64,000 nucleotides of DNA from Rugalucina vietnamica (Eukaryota; Mollusca; Bivalvia; Lucinida; Lucinidae). The position numbers were made by a program, and so were the translations under genes. Under the pieces are notes generated by a model. The model worked only from the letters and a program-made list of their open reading frames with translations, was not told the origin of the DNA and ran no database searches. Positions within the stretch are counted from its first letter, which is position 1, and every line of letters starts with the position of its first letter. The stretch is from the NCBI GenBank assembly GCA_964017185.1, contig OZ024884.1:441501-505500 (forward strand), given 5' to 3'. Shown here one piece after another: positions 10,301 through 21,237 of the stretch.

Positions 10301-12498
10301 TGATTAGTCACTATTGACAATTACATGGTATTGTTTACATACAAACCGATAAATGATCGGTGACACACACTGCAATTGAGACAGAAGTTGAGGTTAAATG
10401 TTCGAGTTTTCTCCTATAGCGTGTTCTCTACTGAAAAATAGATGGGTGCAGTCCATGCAGAAAATGAACATTTAGTGAAAGAAATTAACATAAGAAATCC
10501 CGGTCATTTTGTTTTCGCAAACACTTCAATGTTATTGTGTTGGAGCACTATATGTTCCTGAGGCGGACGTGTTTGCGAAAACGAAATAACTATGTTTTTT
10601 TTTCATTCAATAAATGTTCAATTTCTGCATGGACTGCGCCTATCTATCAGTCAATAGACTAATTGGTATAGGATAAAACTCGAATTTTCCATCTCAACTT
10701 CGAGCAGAATTGCATTGTGCGTCACCCATTCCATACCACGTGTTTATCAGTTGTGTTAGTGTTGATTCGAATCCCGCTTGCGACGAGTTGCTCCCTTACT
10801 TCGTTCTATATCATGTATTAATGGTAATGAGGAAGCATGTCATTATCAACAGACGCAAAATGAAAAAGATGTTTCTGGCTGTGTACTATGCTTCATGCCA
10901 GGCAAATTATATATATAAAACATTACAAATGTATCTGTACATGTTAATGAATGGTGAGCTAAAACTAAAGAAAACGGTCCAAATTTTATTTTACAATTAC
11001 ATTTTATAGTGTAAAATTATTGTTAAACCAATGCGAATGCTATATGTCATGTATGTGTAGTATGTACAGAGAAAATGTGCACTTACTTAATTGCAAAATA
11101 TAATTCAGAGGTTTTCTGAAAGACAGTGGTCTGCACGTCGTGTCTGTAAAAGAAAAAAAAAACATAAATATTATTGAAAAAGAGCGGTTTTATGTTTCAT
11201 AAATTGTAAAGGAATCAAGTGCGCTCATGTAACTCAAATATAACCAGGACAATTCTGTTGTGACTATTTATACAGTAAGTGCAAGTAACTTGGAAATCGT
11301 GTGGAGTGAATGTGCATCAAGCGTCTTAGATTTAACTTAAGAGGCGGAGTAAAACTAATAACTATGATTCGTTTCGGACCAAATTTTTGCAGCCCGCTTA
11401 GTACATGTACATGCACGTACCATCTGATCGTTTCGAAAGTTCAACATTTCCTCCTTCAAATGTTGTGTCATGTCCACTTTGATTCTGGTCATATTTGCCA
11501 TCATTTTCTTCAAAACGCAGATCTATGTATAAACATAAATACAAGGTAAAATACAAGATGCAAAGAAACATTCCTATCACTCGCATTTTGGCAAAATCAA
11601 TTAATATCATAAAGGAAACAAATGCATTTATTATACCTCATTAGTATTCATTGGCTGAGTGTGGATTTTGATTGGTCAAGAGCAGGTCACACAAAGGGTG
11701 TTATTCTGTCATGCCGCATGCTCATATTATCCTCTGACGTCATACCTGCCTAAAACGTTCAGCTGCACTTGTATTCACATGCGTTTGTTTACAGTGCACG
11801 TGGAGGGCGCTATTCTGTCATGTCGCATGATTATAGTACCCTCTGACGTCATATTCGCCTAAATGTGCAGTTGCACTTGTAGTCACATGTGTTTGTCCTA
11901 ATTTGTTTCAAAAAGGGTTCGGTATAATAAAAAAAATGTTGCCCTTGAGTGAGGGTGACATAACGATTTGTTCATCCTCGACAGGTTATATTGTTCTCGG
12001 GCTTCGCCCTTGGGCAATATCACCTGCCTCTGGTGAACAAAACGTCAGGTCACCCTCACTTAAGGGCAACAATTGTATAATGTATTACATGAATCAATCG
12101 ATCAATTTGTCAAATTATAGCGGCATTGTTACGCATCAATCAGGAACCGTGTAATTTTAAACAAGATTGCGTTTTCGATTGCCACCGTTCTCGATTGTCA
12201 TAAACGTGCTGGCAATCGATAACGTTTAGTTTTCGCTCAATGATCGTCGTTTTGGCAATTCATAACGCATTTTTGGCCATCGAGAACTGCTTTTTTATAT
12301 CATGTGGGTTGTTCGCGATGTTTCCTCAAACAGTAGATTTTGCCTGTGCGTACGCCAGAAACACGCAGTTTTATACGAAAATTCCATTAATTCATTCATA
12401 CCTTTGCTAGCTTGTACTTCTTTCAACGAATCTTGTAGTGCAATAGTCGTGCCAACGCAACTCACCAGGACCACCATAAAGAATCCAGACTGCATCAT
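4152..12498 (-). CDS. Gene X: small secreted protein, paralogue of gene Y
   Basis: Spliced model: coding exons 12498-12402, 9038-8860 and 4316-4152, about 146 residues. Exon 1 gives a signal peptide (MMQSGFFMVVLVSCVGTTIA, then LQDS). Exon 2 holds KGTLATELLLQGA and an Ala-Glu-Phe motif. Exon 3 has GHLGDRIIIM, STAEITV and TIRIQY, an alternating pattern that suggests beta strands. Phases agree at both joins (1, then 0). Gene Y has the same exon count, phases and motif order, so the two are probably paralogues. The domain resembles short C-terminal modules of bacterial polymorphic-toxin-type proteins; this is unverified. The product should be exported. Alternatives: the first exon at 11610-11421 and the 57-bp cassette at 11143-11087 are also phase-compatible, and a second donor in exon 2 gives a less protein-like tail. 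The last intron (4317-8859) carries two pearl-like arrays. Function unknown. Confidence 0.58.
4420..4985 (+). mobile_element. Family 3 interspersed repeat, long copy
   Basis: Contains GATCAGGAAATGGCGCA, the CCGAGGTGGG segment, CGTAAGCCGAGTGAGCAGC and the distal CACAGTGCCAGCTTGG part that reappears inverted near 18470. Confidence 0.65.
5119..5175 (+). mobile_element. Family 3 repeat, end fragment
   Basis: CACAAGTAGGCAATGATCAG and following bases only. Confidence 0.6.
5502..6951 (+). mobile_element. Pearl-like element, seven units of about 150 bp
   Basis: Starts GCCCAGGGGCAACGATCGCTC. Core units carry CCCCGGGGCGGGGCC and GAGAAGAAGATTTTTT, spaced 146-191 bp. An ACGG-rich microsatellite and the terminal hairpin GAGCCTTCGGCTC with AGGTGAGCTAAAA follow. 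It sits in the last intron of gene X. The structure matches bivalve pearl elements, thought to be non-autonomous Helitron relatives. Confidence 0.8.
6953..8651 (+). mobile_element. Pearl-like element, four units of about 457 bp
   Basis: Units marked by ATATGGGCGTGGC at 7150, 7608, 8065 and 8418; the third lacks about 100 bp. It ends with GGAC-rich repeats and the same AGCCTTCGGCTCAGGTGAGC terminus. Its 5' end abuts the previous element directly. Confidence 0.8.
8860..9038 (-). CDS. Gene X exon 2
   Basis: Acceptor TATTTTTAG|GTGC. The exon starts with two bases (split Gly codon), has 59 codons and ends in phase 0 at CAAGGC|GTATGT. It encodes KGTLATELLLQGA, a Lys/Tyr-rich stretch, SASAEFGMI and KNVQTM. 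These align in order with KGIKATMSLLRGA, AEADFYSV and PSNVLD of gene Y exon 2. An upstream donor at 8906 (TTTG|GTATGA) is also possible and would put exon 3 in another frame. Confidence 0.58.
9170..10228. mobile_element. Harbinger-like TIR element with CGTAAC-rich interior
   Basis: Terminal inverted repeats start TACTGCGTTTACACTATG and match over about 27 bp. They are flanked by a TTA duplication (167-169 of the 9 kb block and 10229-10231). The interior is dominated by CGTAACA, CGTGACGG and variants. No transposase frame. Confidence 0.75.
10363..10719. mobile_element. Foldback element with arms of about 150 bp
   Basis: Left arm (ACTGCAATTGAGACAG, GGTGCAGTCCATGCAGAAA, TTTCGCAAACAC) reappears inverted on the right with moderate divergence. 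Confidence 0.7.
11087..11143 (-). CDS. Gene X candidate 57-bp cassette exon
   Basis: A very strong acceptor (T-rich tract, then TTTTACAG) and a consensus donor (TTAA|GTAAGT) bound 57 bp. The segment is phase 1 on both sides, so inclusion adds 19 residues (DTTCRPLSFRK...) without shifting the frame. Gene Y has no counterpart, so this may be optional. Confidence 0.35.
11421..11610 (-). CDS. Gene X candidate alternative first exon 1b
   Basis: ATG at 11610, with an in-frame ATG at 11586, opens 63 codons plus one base and ends at a strong donor, GATG|GTACGT, in phase 1 like exon 1a. It encodes a hydrophobic signal or anchor segment (VIGMFLCILYFTLYLCLYI) and then an acidic, polar stretch. No acceptor is evident just upstream, so it reads as an alternative start rather than an internal exon. 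It could be chance. Confidence 0.35.
11690..11895 (+). repeat. Duplicated block of about 115 bp
   Basis: TATTCTGTCATG...CTCTGACGTCATA occurs twice, each followed by CAGTTGCACTTG-type sequence and CACATG(C/T)GTTTGT. Confidence 0.6.
11939..12069. mobile_element. Hairpin MITE
   Basis: TTGCCCTTGAGTGAGGGTGA pairs with TCACCCTCACTTAAGGGCAA; the loop is GGGCTTCGCCC. Nearly the whole element is palindromic. Confidence 0.75.
12402..12498 (-). CDS. Gene X exon 1a (signal peptide)
   Basis: ATG at 12498 opens 32 codons plus one base. A hydrophobic stretch (FFMVVLVSCVG) ends at a likely signal-peptidase site after TTIA. The donor AAAG|GTATGA follows exactly. The frame is open upstream as far as 12534 without another ATG. 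Confidence 0.6.
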
Positions 12499-12581
12499 GT
12501 ACCGACACTCACTAAGTTCTGCTACAAGTAACAAAGAATAAATGATTTAATGATATGATACAACTGAGTGTGTGATTAAAA

Positions 12582-12845
12582 AAAGGTACAAGTACGCAAT
12601 GATCAGGAAATGGCGCAATCATAAAGAAATTCCCACTCCATAAACCGAGGGGGGGGGGGGGGGGAACTAAAATGACACTTAGGTTCTTATACCAAGAAAA
12701 CATATCGTAAGCCGAGTGAGCAGCTATTCCACAATAGGCGGCCACTCAGTTACCAGAACTGAACTAAAAATATACGTACATAAAACTCAAATAGTACAAA
12801 AAATCGACTCCAAACACAAAACAATTAGAACCACAACAGAAAAAT
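12582..12845 (+). mobile_element. Family 3 repeat
   Basis: GTACAAGTACGCAATGATCAG through CAATTAGAACCACAACAG, with a G run replacing part of the GGTGGG segment. Confidence 0.7.
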
Positions 12846-13038
12846 TCAACTTTTACAGAATGTATATTTTATTTATTTAGATATGTTTATTCATGCAGCA
12901 ATGGAGCATTGAAATGAAAATGCTATTTAAAGTTAATATTATCTAAATAAATAATACATCGGTTATTGATGACAAAAAAAGTAGCACTTACATTGTGCAC
13001 TCCGTCAAAAGCATCTGTTACTACAAAGTGTTTCAAAT

Positions 13039-13214
13039 CATTACGAAAACATACCAATGCAATATACAGTGATTTCTGAAGTTGTAAAAAATGAAAATTT
13101 TCAGAAAATTTTCGATATTTTTCTTATTTTTGCTCAAAACATAGATTGTGGGTACACGCTAGAAGCGCCTCGGCGAGGCGGTTCTAACGAGTACCCACAA
13201 TCTATGTTTTGGAG
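13039..13214 (+). mobile_element. Family 1 foldback MITE, right end missing
   Basis: End A CATTACGAAAACATACC and the central CGCCTCGGCGAGGCG palindrome are present; the sequence leaves the consensus after the palindrome. Confidence 0.8.
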
Positions 13215-13569
13215 TAGACTGGCCCCCGTCCTATGTTCACTATCATCCTATCATACCATGTTCTATAACCTCCATAAATATTTTCTTGTATGAGTTACCC
13301 CTCTTCTTAGGCTCAGAACATAGGACTGGTGAAAAGCGGAATGGATGTCTACGGAATCTCGCAGACACCTCATTAAGTTCACCTGTTTAACCTCTTCACC
13401 CATTTATAAATGGTTGTGGTTAGTGTATACAGATGTTATCAATGAAACTGCTAATGGCCCTTATCAAATCAGGGATCACAGAGAATAATATTCTTTTCAG
13501 ATTGAAATTTGAAAATATGGTATAAAAATGTACAGGCACAGTCTTATCAATACTTGTGTTGGTGTGACC

Positions 13570-14930
13570 CTTTCAGACATTTGCACAGTCTGGTCAATAA
13601 CATGAACCGGTGGATTGCTGTCTGACATTTAAGCAGGCTGGTCAATAACTTGCAGTGACAGTTTCTTGTCATGTAGGCAACATTTGCACAGTCTGGTCAA
13701 TAACATGTACTTGTGGATTGCTTTCCAAACATTTGTGCAGTCTGGTCAATAACATACTGTGGTGGATTGCATCCCAAAACATGCACAGTCTGATCAATAA
13801 CTTGCTGTGTTGAATTGCTTTCCGACATTTGCACAGTCTGGTCAATAACTTGCTGTGGTGGATTGCTTTCCGAAATTGCACAGCCTGGTCAACCTTGTAC
13901 TGGTGGATTGCTTTTCAATATTTGTGCAGTCTGGTCAATAACTTGTACTGATGGATTGCTTTCAGACATTTGCGCAGTCTGGTGAATAACTTGTACTGGT
14001 GAATTGCTTTCCAAACATTTGTGCAGTCTGGTCAATAACATACTGTGGTGGACTGCTTCCCAAAACATGCACAGTCTGATCAATAACTTGCTGTGTTGAA
14101 TTGCTTTCCGACATTTGCACAGTCTGGTCAATAACTTGCTGTGGTGGATTGCTTTCCGACATTGCACAGCCTGGTCAACCTTGTACTGGTGGATTGCTTT
14201 CCAATATTTGTGCAGTCTGGTCAATAACTTGTACTGGTGGATTGCTTTCAGACATCTGCGCAGTCTGGTGAATAACTTGTACTGGTGAATTGCTTTCCAA
14301 ACATTTGTGCAGTCTGGTCAATAACGTACTGGTGAATTGCTTTCTAACATTTGCACAGTCTGGTCAATAACTTGCATTGGTGGATTGCTTTCTGTCATTT
14401 GCACAGTCTGGTCAATAACTTGCTGCGGTGGATTGCTTTCTGGCATTTGCACACTCTGGTCAATAACTTGTGATGGATTGCTTTCCAACATTTGTGCAAT
14501 CAGGTTAATAATTTGTACTGGTGGATTGCTTCCCGACATATGCACAGTCTGGTCAATAATTTGTACTGGTGGACTCCTTTCCGACATATGCACAGTCTGG
14601 TGAATAACTTGTATGTATGGATTGTTTTCCGACATTTGCGCAGTCTGGTCAATAACTTGTACTGGTAACTTGCTTTGCAAACATTTGTGCAGTCTGGTTA
14701 ATAACTTGTAGTGGTGAATTGCTTTCTAACATTTGCACAGTCTGGTCCATAACTTGTACTACTGGATTGATTTTCGACATTTGCGCAGTCTGGTCAACAA
14801 CTTGTAATGGTGGATTACTTTCCAACATTTGCGCAGTCTGGTCAATAACTTGCACTGGTGTATGGCTTTCAAACATTTGCACAGTAACATGTAGTGTTAT
14901 ATTACGAGACATTTGAACAGTCTGGTCATA
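13570..14930 (-). repeat. 48-bp minisatellite (16-residue unit), about 28 copies
   Basis: Tandem unit around CAGTCTGGTCAATAACTTG, mostly 48 bp, some 45, 46 or 49. On the minus strand it encodes repeats of ESNPPVQVIDQTAQMS. A block of about 288 bp (six units) is itself repeated nearly exactly at 13726-14014 and 14015-14303. One-base differences in some units shift the frame. Confidence 0.85.
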
Positions 14931-15083
14931 GCTTGTATTTTGAATGCTTGCTGATATTTTATAATCAGTCTCATTTCCTTTTCCTTTTTGAATCTCTTTA
15001 ATCAATTTTAGAGCTGTAAAGCTATTTTTTTTGTAGATCAAATCCATAGACTTTGTGGTGATAAGGATCTGTTTATTTTCCAA
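14649..15083 (-). pseudogene. Open frame leading into a 16-residue repeat
   Basis: A 144-codon frame with a 60-residue non-repetitive start (MENKQILITTKSMDLIYKKN) runs into copies of a 16-residue unit (QVIDQTAQMLESNPP) before a one-base insertion ends it. Another 120-codon stretch of the same repeat is open at 14680-14318. Function not recognised; the array is broken by several frameshifts. Confidence 0.3.
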
Positions 15084-15257
15084 GAATTTATGATGCCAAT
15101 TAGACCCCTTTTCAATGTTTCAGCAGTTCATCTAGTGTTGTAAGGTCAGATGTACCTAAGAAAGCAGAAACGGTTTTCACCAGTCGTCAAACTCAGCCAT
15201 CAGAAGATTGTGTGCATGTTTTTCTGATAAAAACAAAAGTTTGACGACGGGAGCCAG

Positions 15258-15369
15258 TCTATGTTTTGGAGCAAAAATAAGAAAAATAGGTAAATCCTGC
15301 ATGCCCCAGTTTTGCTATATAAAAGTGGGGTATAAGGGGGTATACATTGCATGGACATGTATTCATGAT
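15258..15369 (+). mobile_element. Family 1 MITE, right half only
   Basis: TCTATGTTTTGGAGC through CATTGCATGGACATG. Confidence 0.75.
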
Positions 15370-15985
15370 TTATATCGTTTCAGTTGGTTTGGAAAACCCA
15401 ATGAATATCGAATTTGCCTTACATTGCTTAAATGCCATTTTGACACCGTCCGAAATTAAAAAGAATCCTATCTAGATCAGCTGGCTAACCTGCACTCCGA
15501 TTCACTTCGTGACCTCGCTCCTCTTCCGTAAGAGGTCTAACGGAACACCGATCATGAAAATACTGTCTAAATCCAATCGCTTGACATCCTATGAACTGAG
15601 AGTTGTATAGAAGACCATTTGTAGCGAACGGCCTGTCCATCATTTCATTTTGAGTGAGTTCGCATTCAACATCGGACCATCGTTTATATTACGTATTTTC
15701 GGTCTCTGAGCTAATGGAATGACCTCGTATTGAATGTTGCATTATACATTGTTTCGCCGCCTATGACACTATGCTTCTACAGGTTATAGATTCCAATACT
15801 AGCTCGCGATTAAAAATGCTTTATTTTTTATCTTTTCTAAAATAAGCCAAAGTGTTATAATGTCAGTCATTTACATTGTATAGTACCCATTGAGCGCTTG
15901 ATGGTGCCCATATAATCAATCTTGTGAGTCAAAGGAACCTATTATGCCAATGACATTGAAAGCGACCTAAATTTTATAACTAATA
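15370..15985. other. Stretch without a recognised feature
   Basis: Single-copy-looking AT-rich DNA; no exon with matching splice sites was found. Confidence 0.5.
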
Positions 15986-15989
15986 TTGT

Positions 15990-16435
15990 ATTTGTTTGTC
16001 TTTGATGATTCATTGACTAGAGATTAGAGATTCACCACGAGGACCGAACAACTAACTTAATGTTGTAAACCACTGCAGAAGATGAGGGTGAGGTTAGGTA
16101 CCTGTAAAAACCGGCTTAAGCGCTCCTGTAATTTTATATTACTGATCGTTCCAATGTGATACTTTTGTTGTGGTTCCATTTGTTTTATGTTTTGAAGTCT
16201 AATTTTCGTACTGTTTGAACCATATGTACGTTTTCATATTTTTATTTAAGTTCGCGTAACTGAGTGGCCGCCTATTAGGAAATAGCTGCTCACTCGGCTT
16301 ACGATATGTTTTCTAAGTTTAAGTACCTAATTGTCAATTTATTTTTTTCCGCCTCAGTTTCTTGAGTGGGAATTTCTTTCTGATTGCGCCTTTTCCTGAC
16401 CATTGCCTATTTGTGCCTTTTTAAGATATGTTGGG
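15990..16435 (-). mobile_element. Family 3 repeat, long copy
   Basis: Reverse orientation with extended end (GATGATTCATTGACTAGAG), GGGTGAGGTTAGGTACCTG, GGCTTACGATATG and the CCTTTTCCTGA terminus. Confidence 0.7.
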
Positions 16436-16439
16436 TCAT

Positions 16440-16970
16440 GGTCTCAAATTACTCCAATTACTCATGTACCTCTTCCAGTTTGCAGTATCAATCAAATTTC
16501 ACATCCAAGGGAGCTTTGGTGCGCAATCTCAGTAAAATCTTCCACGAAGACAGACGTTGGTGTCGTCTATATTTTATTTACCGGAGAATTCGTTCAGACT
16601 CCAAAACAGCCATAATGGATTATTTCTACAATTTCATGGTCAATCCAAAGTCATGATAATTGCCATCGTCAAAAGTAAGGACACAGAATGACTCTGCCAT
16701 TCACTCATACTCTAATGTATGACTGGTGTATAAGGGCTATAATATCCTTTAAAAATCACAACAAAACATCGAAACGGGTGTATGTTTCTGATATTACATG
16801 TCTATATTTCATGTTAAGCACTATACGACCCCTCGTCACCTCTCCTATATCCTAAATATTTCGGTTCGGTTTACTCATAATACTCAATCATGAAGATCAG
16901 TAAACCATATCCGAATATCATTCGATTTATCTACTTTACAGTTCTTCAGATCAGAGTGAGCCTTTCACGA
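16440..16970. other. Stretch without a recognised feature
   Basis: No supported exon or repeat. Confidence 0.45.
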
Positions 16971-16984
16971 AGTTGGAGCAAAAT

Positions 16985-17165
16985 ATTGTAAATCATGTTT
17001 TCAGTTTAGGTAATTGGGAAAATAGCTGCTCATTTGGCTTACGATATGTTTTCATGCTATCATACCTGATTGTTAATTTAGTTTTTCCCACCTTTTTGGA
17101 GTGGGAATCTTTTCTGGTTGCTCCTTTTCCTGATCTTTGCCTGCTTGTACCCTTTTCTAAGCAAA
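16985..17165 (-). mobile_element. Family 3 repeat, partial
   Basis: AATAGCTGCTCATTTGGC through CTGCTTGTACCC. A TTA-rich microsatellite follows at 17199-17240. Confidence 0.65.
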
Positions 17166-17240
17166 CACGGATGTTGATTCGTGTATTACGTTTGTGTTTT
17201 TATTATTATTATTTCTTCTTCTTCTTCTTATTATTATAAT

Positions 17241-17868
17241 TTTTTTCATAACGTGTTCTGTATATTCATATCACTATCTCAAATATATGTTGTCTTGTAT
17301 AAAACATAGAACGCGCATGTGTCGCATGCTATGAGTCATGTGGCTTTCTTAACAATACTTGAACTCCATAAGTATGCTGAGCGTATACATGTCAGCATTG
17401 CTGAATCCTGCATGTAAACCTCAGCCTTATATTAAGCCACGTCACAATTATCGTAATATTGGCGCTGATGAAAGGTCATAATATAAATTGGATGCGCTTT
17501 TATTTTCGTAACGTTACTTTAACCCATATGGCCTAATGCTAATGTCAAAGCGGCCATACATGTACAGCCTATATCTCTTTAATAAAAATAAAAATAAAAA
17601 GCCTTTAGGAGAAACGATTGAAAAGGATACAAAGTACAGTTCATAACCTGTCAAATACTAGTATGGATTTCCCCAACATTCCTGTTTGACACGACCTTTG
17701 ACGTTTATGTGATTTTTTCGCTTCAAATGAAATATTGAAACGATATGAGTTCCACAATATACTGACCGTAATCATTTGCACTTACTTATCCTACTTCAGT
17801 TTGAATTTCATTCAGCTGTTTTCTATTTCATTGTTTCACGATTTTTCACCATAAAAGCATCAACGTAG
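17241..17868. other. Stretch without a recognised feature
   Basis: AT-rich; nothing supported. Confidence 0.45.
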
Positions 17869-17869
17869 A

Positions 17870-17960
17870 TAACTATGCTGCCTTCTTTAATTGCACGCCG
17901 GTCGGTCGGGCGTCAGGCTCTATGAAGGTCCCGACATAAAGCTATTCATTTTAGATGGTT
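17870..17960 (+). repeat. Dispersed repeat shared with 29580-29650
   Basis: Both contain CACGCCGGT(C/G)GGTCGGGCGTC after a CTTCTTTAA block. Class unknown. Confidence 0.55.
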
Positions 17961-18109
17961 TGGGCCGGAGCTTCTTGTCTGTTGCTTGGCCCACCGGGGT
18001 TCAACTGGTGTTTTCTTTTGCTCCGAAGTTAGTAAGTTATTTGGCGCACAGGGATCTCCATCGTCTGGCAGCTTACTCAATCTTTGATTCATCATGGTGT
18101 TTATCATGA

Positions 18110-18320
18110 TTTATTTGTTTGTCCATGATGATTCATTGACTAGATAGAGATTCACCATAAGGACCGAACAACTAACTAAATGTTGTGAACCACTGCAAAA
18201 GCTGAGGGTGAGGATAGGTACCTGTAAAATATATTTAAGACCCAAAGTTATTTATAACTGACCGTTCCAAGGAGGTACTACTGTTGTGGTTCACACTTGC
18301 CTAATTTTTTCCAATTACTA
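18110..18320 (-). mobile_element. Family 3 repeat, partial
   Basis: GATGATTCATTGACTAGATAG and AGCTGAGGGTGAGG; truncated before the CGTAAGCC segment. Confidence 0.6.
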
Positions 18321-18359
18321 CACTCCCAATGTCAGTGTGTGAATGATTCATTATTCAGA

Positions 18360-18950
18360 ACCCCTGTCTTGTGAGGGTATCCAATTACGAGTTTCATGTT
18401 TCATGGCCTTGTGGCCACCCGAGTATAATTTGACTTAGCCCTCTGCATTTTACTTGTTCTATCCAAGCTAGCACTGTGACCACCTAATACCTTCAATTGC
18501 TGCTCACCCTGCTTTCCGTTACTCATGGTAAACGTTGGTATCTATGTTTTGTATTTTCTTAACATGATTTTTCTTATTTCTTGTATATCACTGAACCACT
18601 GCAGAAGCTGAGGGTGAGGTTAGGTACCTGTAAAATCGATTTAAGCCCGCCATAAATTTTATATTACTGATCGTTCCAAGACGATACTTCTGTATTGGTT
18701 CTTATTGTTTTATGTCTAGGTGTTTAATTTTTTGTGCTGTTGGCGCCTTATGTATGTTATCATATTTTTAGTTAAGTTTAGGTAACTGAGTGGCCACCTA
18801 TTGGGAAAATAGCTGCTCATTCGGCTTACGATATGTTTTAATGGTATAAGTACCTGATTGTTAACTTAGTTTTTTCCCACCTCGGTTTATGGAGTGGGAA
18901 TCTTTTTTTGATTGCGTCTTTTCCTCATCGTCGCCTACTTGTACCATTTC
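18360..18950 (-). mobile_element. Family 3 repeat, longest copy
   Basis: Includes the distal part homologous to 4860-4975, then GCAGAAGCTGAGGGTGAGG, GGCTTACGATATG and the terminal CGCCTACTTGTACC. Confidence 0.7.
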
Positions 18951-19238
18951 AGTAGTCGGCGTGATTTGCAATAATTCGACCTTTTTGTGAACAAAACATA
19001 AATATCTGTATAAAAGAAGAGTAACATGCAGCATAAACCTGTGTCAAAGACATTGAAAATCATACTACTGTACATATTCCCATATTATTGCACTTTATTC
19101 AAACAGGTAGTGTCTTGGGGAGTATCAATAAGACAATAAATATAACAGAAGCCACACAGTAGCTCATCTTTATCAGTAATCCTGTCTCAATAAAGGCATT
19201 AATCTCTTGCCAGCAGGCGGCTGATTTAGGCCCTTAAC

Positions 19239-19365
19239 TAACTAGTTCTATTATCACTATTTCCGTATGCATTATTTATTGGTATACAGACAAGTTAACT
19301 AACTAGTTCTATTATCACTATTTCCGTATGCATTATTTATTGGTATACAGGCAAGTTATGCATAA
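19239..19365 (+). repeat. Two near-identical 64-bp tandem copies
   Basis: CTAACTAGTTCTATTATCAC...GGTATACAG(A/G)CAAGTTA occurs twice in a row with one difference, implying a recent duplication. Confidence 0.85.
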
Positions 19366-19434
19366 AATTATCTGGAGGTTAAAATAACAACATTGACATC
19401 GCTCTGTCTAAGGTAAATTGTTCAGTTTTGCATA

Positions 19435-20680
19435 AGAGCCTAACGTAACTTTTATTTGCTGATTTATATTTTGGTGACGTCAAACAAACATCTTTGAGTT
19501 CCGCACCTTTGTGGTCACATTTTGAATATTCGCGAGATTTGCAAAATAATTATGTGAGGAATGAACTTGAAAATAATAAACTTAGACACAATAATATATG
19601 GAACGGGATTTAGTTGGCCTCCTGGTACCATATCTCGAACCACTTTTATAACATTGTTACATGCAATAATCTAAGAACATGCAATAAAATTAATTTAATC
19701 TTCAGATTTTGTAGACACAACATTGCCAACGTCAATGACCTATTAAATTATGTGTGACGACATATGGCGCGTGCACAGCACGGTCCGTTGCATCACCACT
19801 AAAAATCATGTTTCCTTCAATTAATGGAACCAACTCTCGAACAGACTATTTGAGCTCGTTTTCATATATAATAATGCGAGGGAATCAGGGAAAAACAGTG
19901 TGTAGTCACCCAGGAGGTATTTAGATGTAAGATTATATGGTAAAATGCAGGTATGTTACCACGTAGGTCATTATGAATACTGGTCTCTTACTACACTTTG
20001 TTTCCTTGTATTTTTGCCAGCACCAAAACTGAGCAGACTTAGCCAATTTCTATTTGATTTTTTGGGATTAAACAAGTGATCACACTAGGGAGAGCCACTA
20101 GGAATGGGAGGTAGTACCAGTAACAAAAGAAAAACGTTCTTGTTGCTCATGCGATTTTCACGGACACTGTATTTTCTCAGGGGTGTAAACAAACATTTGT
20201 AAAGCTAGAAGACGCTAGGTGTGTTTCATTCGTCCAAAATTGATTTGAATACATAGAAGATAGCTTCTGGCATGAGATAGAAAATAAAATGGAATTCAGG
20301 ATTGTTTTTGAGCAAAGAAATTTTTTTCAGACAATCAGAGTAGATGCATTTTGCTTTGATTTTGGGCGGTTTCCATCGTCTGCTAGGGAAATCCAAAAAG
20401 AGGCTGTCACTTGGCACTGTGCCTGTTTCGTCGCCCATTGACTGACGAAGAAAAACCCGTCCAAATTGTTTTCTTGTGGACCAGAGTTTATGTTTTATTT
20501 AGTGTAAATCAAATTATTGGTCGAGAGTTGGTCCCGTTCGAGAAATGGTACCAGGAGGCTAGGTGCTAAAACTGAAATTAACGAATCAAGAATCCCTTCA
20601 TTGCTGTGTCAAAGGTAACGCAAGTGCAATATTTGTACATAACGAAAGTTACGTCAGGCTCTTGTCAAGAACTAAGCGCT
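19435..20680. mobile_element. Possible old TIR element of 1.2 kb
   Basis: AGAGCCTAACGTAACTTTTAT near 19437 faces an inverted match near 20665, and CCTCCTGGTACCATATCTCG at 19618 faces one at 20563. A 70-codon frame inside (20438-20226, minus) has no recognised likeness. Confidence 0.35.
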
Positions 20681-20697
20681 GAGCCTTTGAAAGGAAA

Positions 20698-20732
20698 ATG
20701 TCGCTGTTGCTTTTGAATCCTCCAAGGTAAGT
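20698..20732 (+). CDS. Candidate isolated first exon on the plus strand
   Basis: An ATG in good context (GGAAAATGTCG) opens MSLLLLNPP and meets a near-perfect donor (CCAAG|GTAAGTAT) in phase 2. No downstream plus-strand exon was recognised, so this may be chance or a decayed element. Confidence 0.2.
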
Positions 20733-20989
20733 ATAAATGTTTTTGTATACCATTTAATGGAGGATACTACAATTATAGTGAAATTTTATGAAATTTGAAC
20801 TTGTGGGTTTTGTGCTTTGACAATATGTAAAATGAGGGTTAGTTGTAGGCATATCATCATGAATGTTACATGGACTGTCGTTAAGAGGCCAATAAAATTA
20901 AATAAAGTCGCAACTCATAAGTTGAACCGGTCAGTACTGAGTAAAAAGGGTTTAACGAAGTGCTGCGTTTCTTTTGCGGTTAAGTGCAA

Positions 20990-21085
20990 AACGATTAGAA
21001 CCACAACAGAAGTGCCGCCGACTCTCCCTCAACTTTATAACATTTAAATAGTTAATTGTTCGGTCCTCATGGTGAATCTATACTT
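20990..21085 (+). mobile_element. Family 3 fragment
   Basis: GATTAGAACCACAACAGAAG and GTTCGGTCCTCATGGTGAATC match family 3 edges. Confidence 0.5.
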
Positions 21086-21237
21086 ATCAACATTCGTGAT
21101 GGTATTTTCAGTGACATTTTGTATGATGATGTACAGTAAGTAAGAATCTACCAAAAGTTAACTTTGTAGCATATGACGCTGTAATTTTGACGTTATTGTA
21201 CGAGCTCGTGTAGTACTATTTTGCGAATATAATAGCA

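Noticed and set aside
13570-14930. Regular short repeats that might be a CRISPR array
   Set aside because: Units are contiguous with no unique spacers and the DNA is eukaryotic.
20226-20438. 70-codon minus-strand frame
   Set aside because: Decent start context but no homology, no splice partners, and it sits inside a probable old TIR element.
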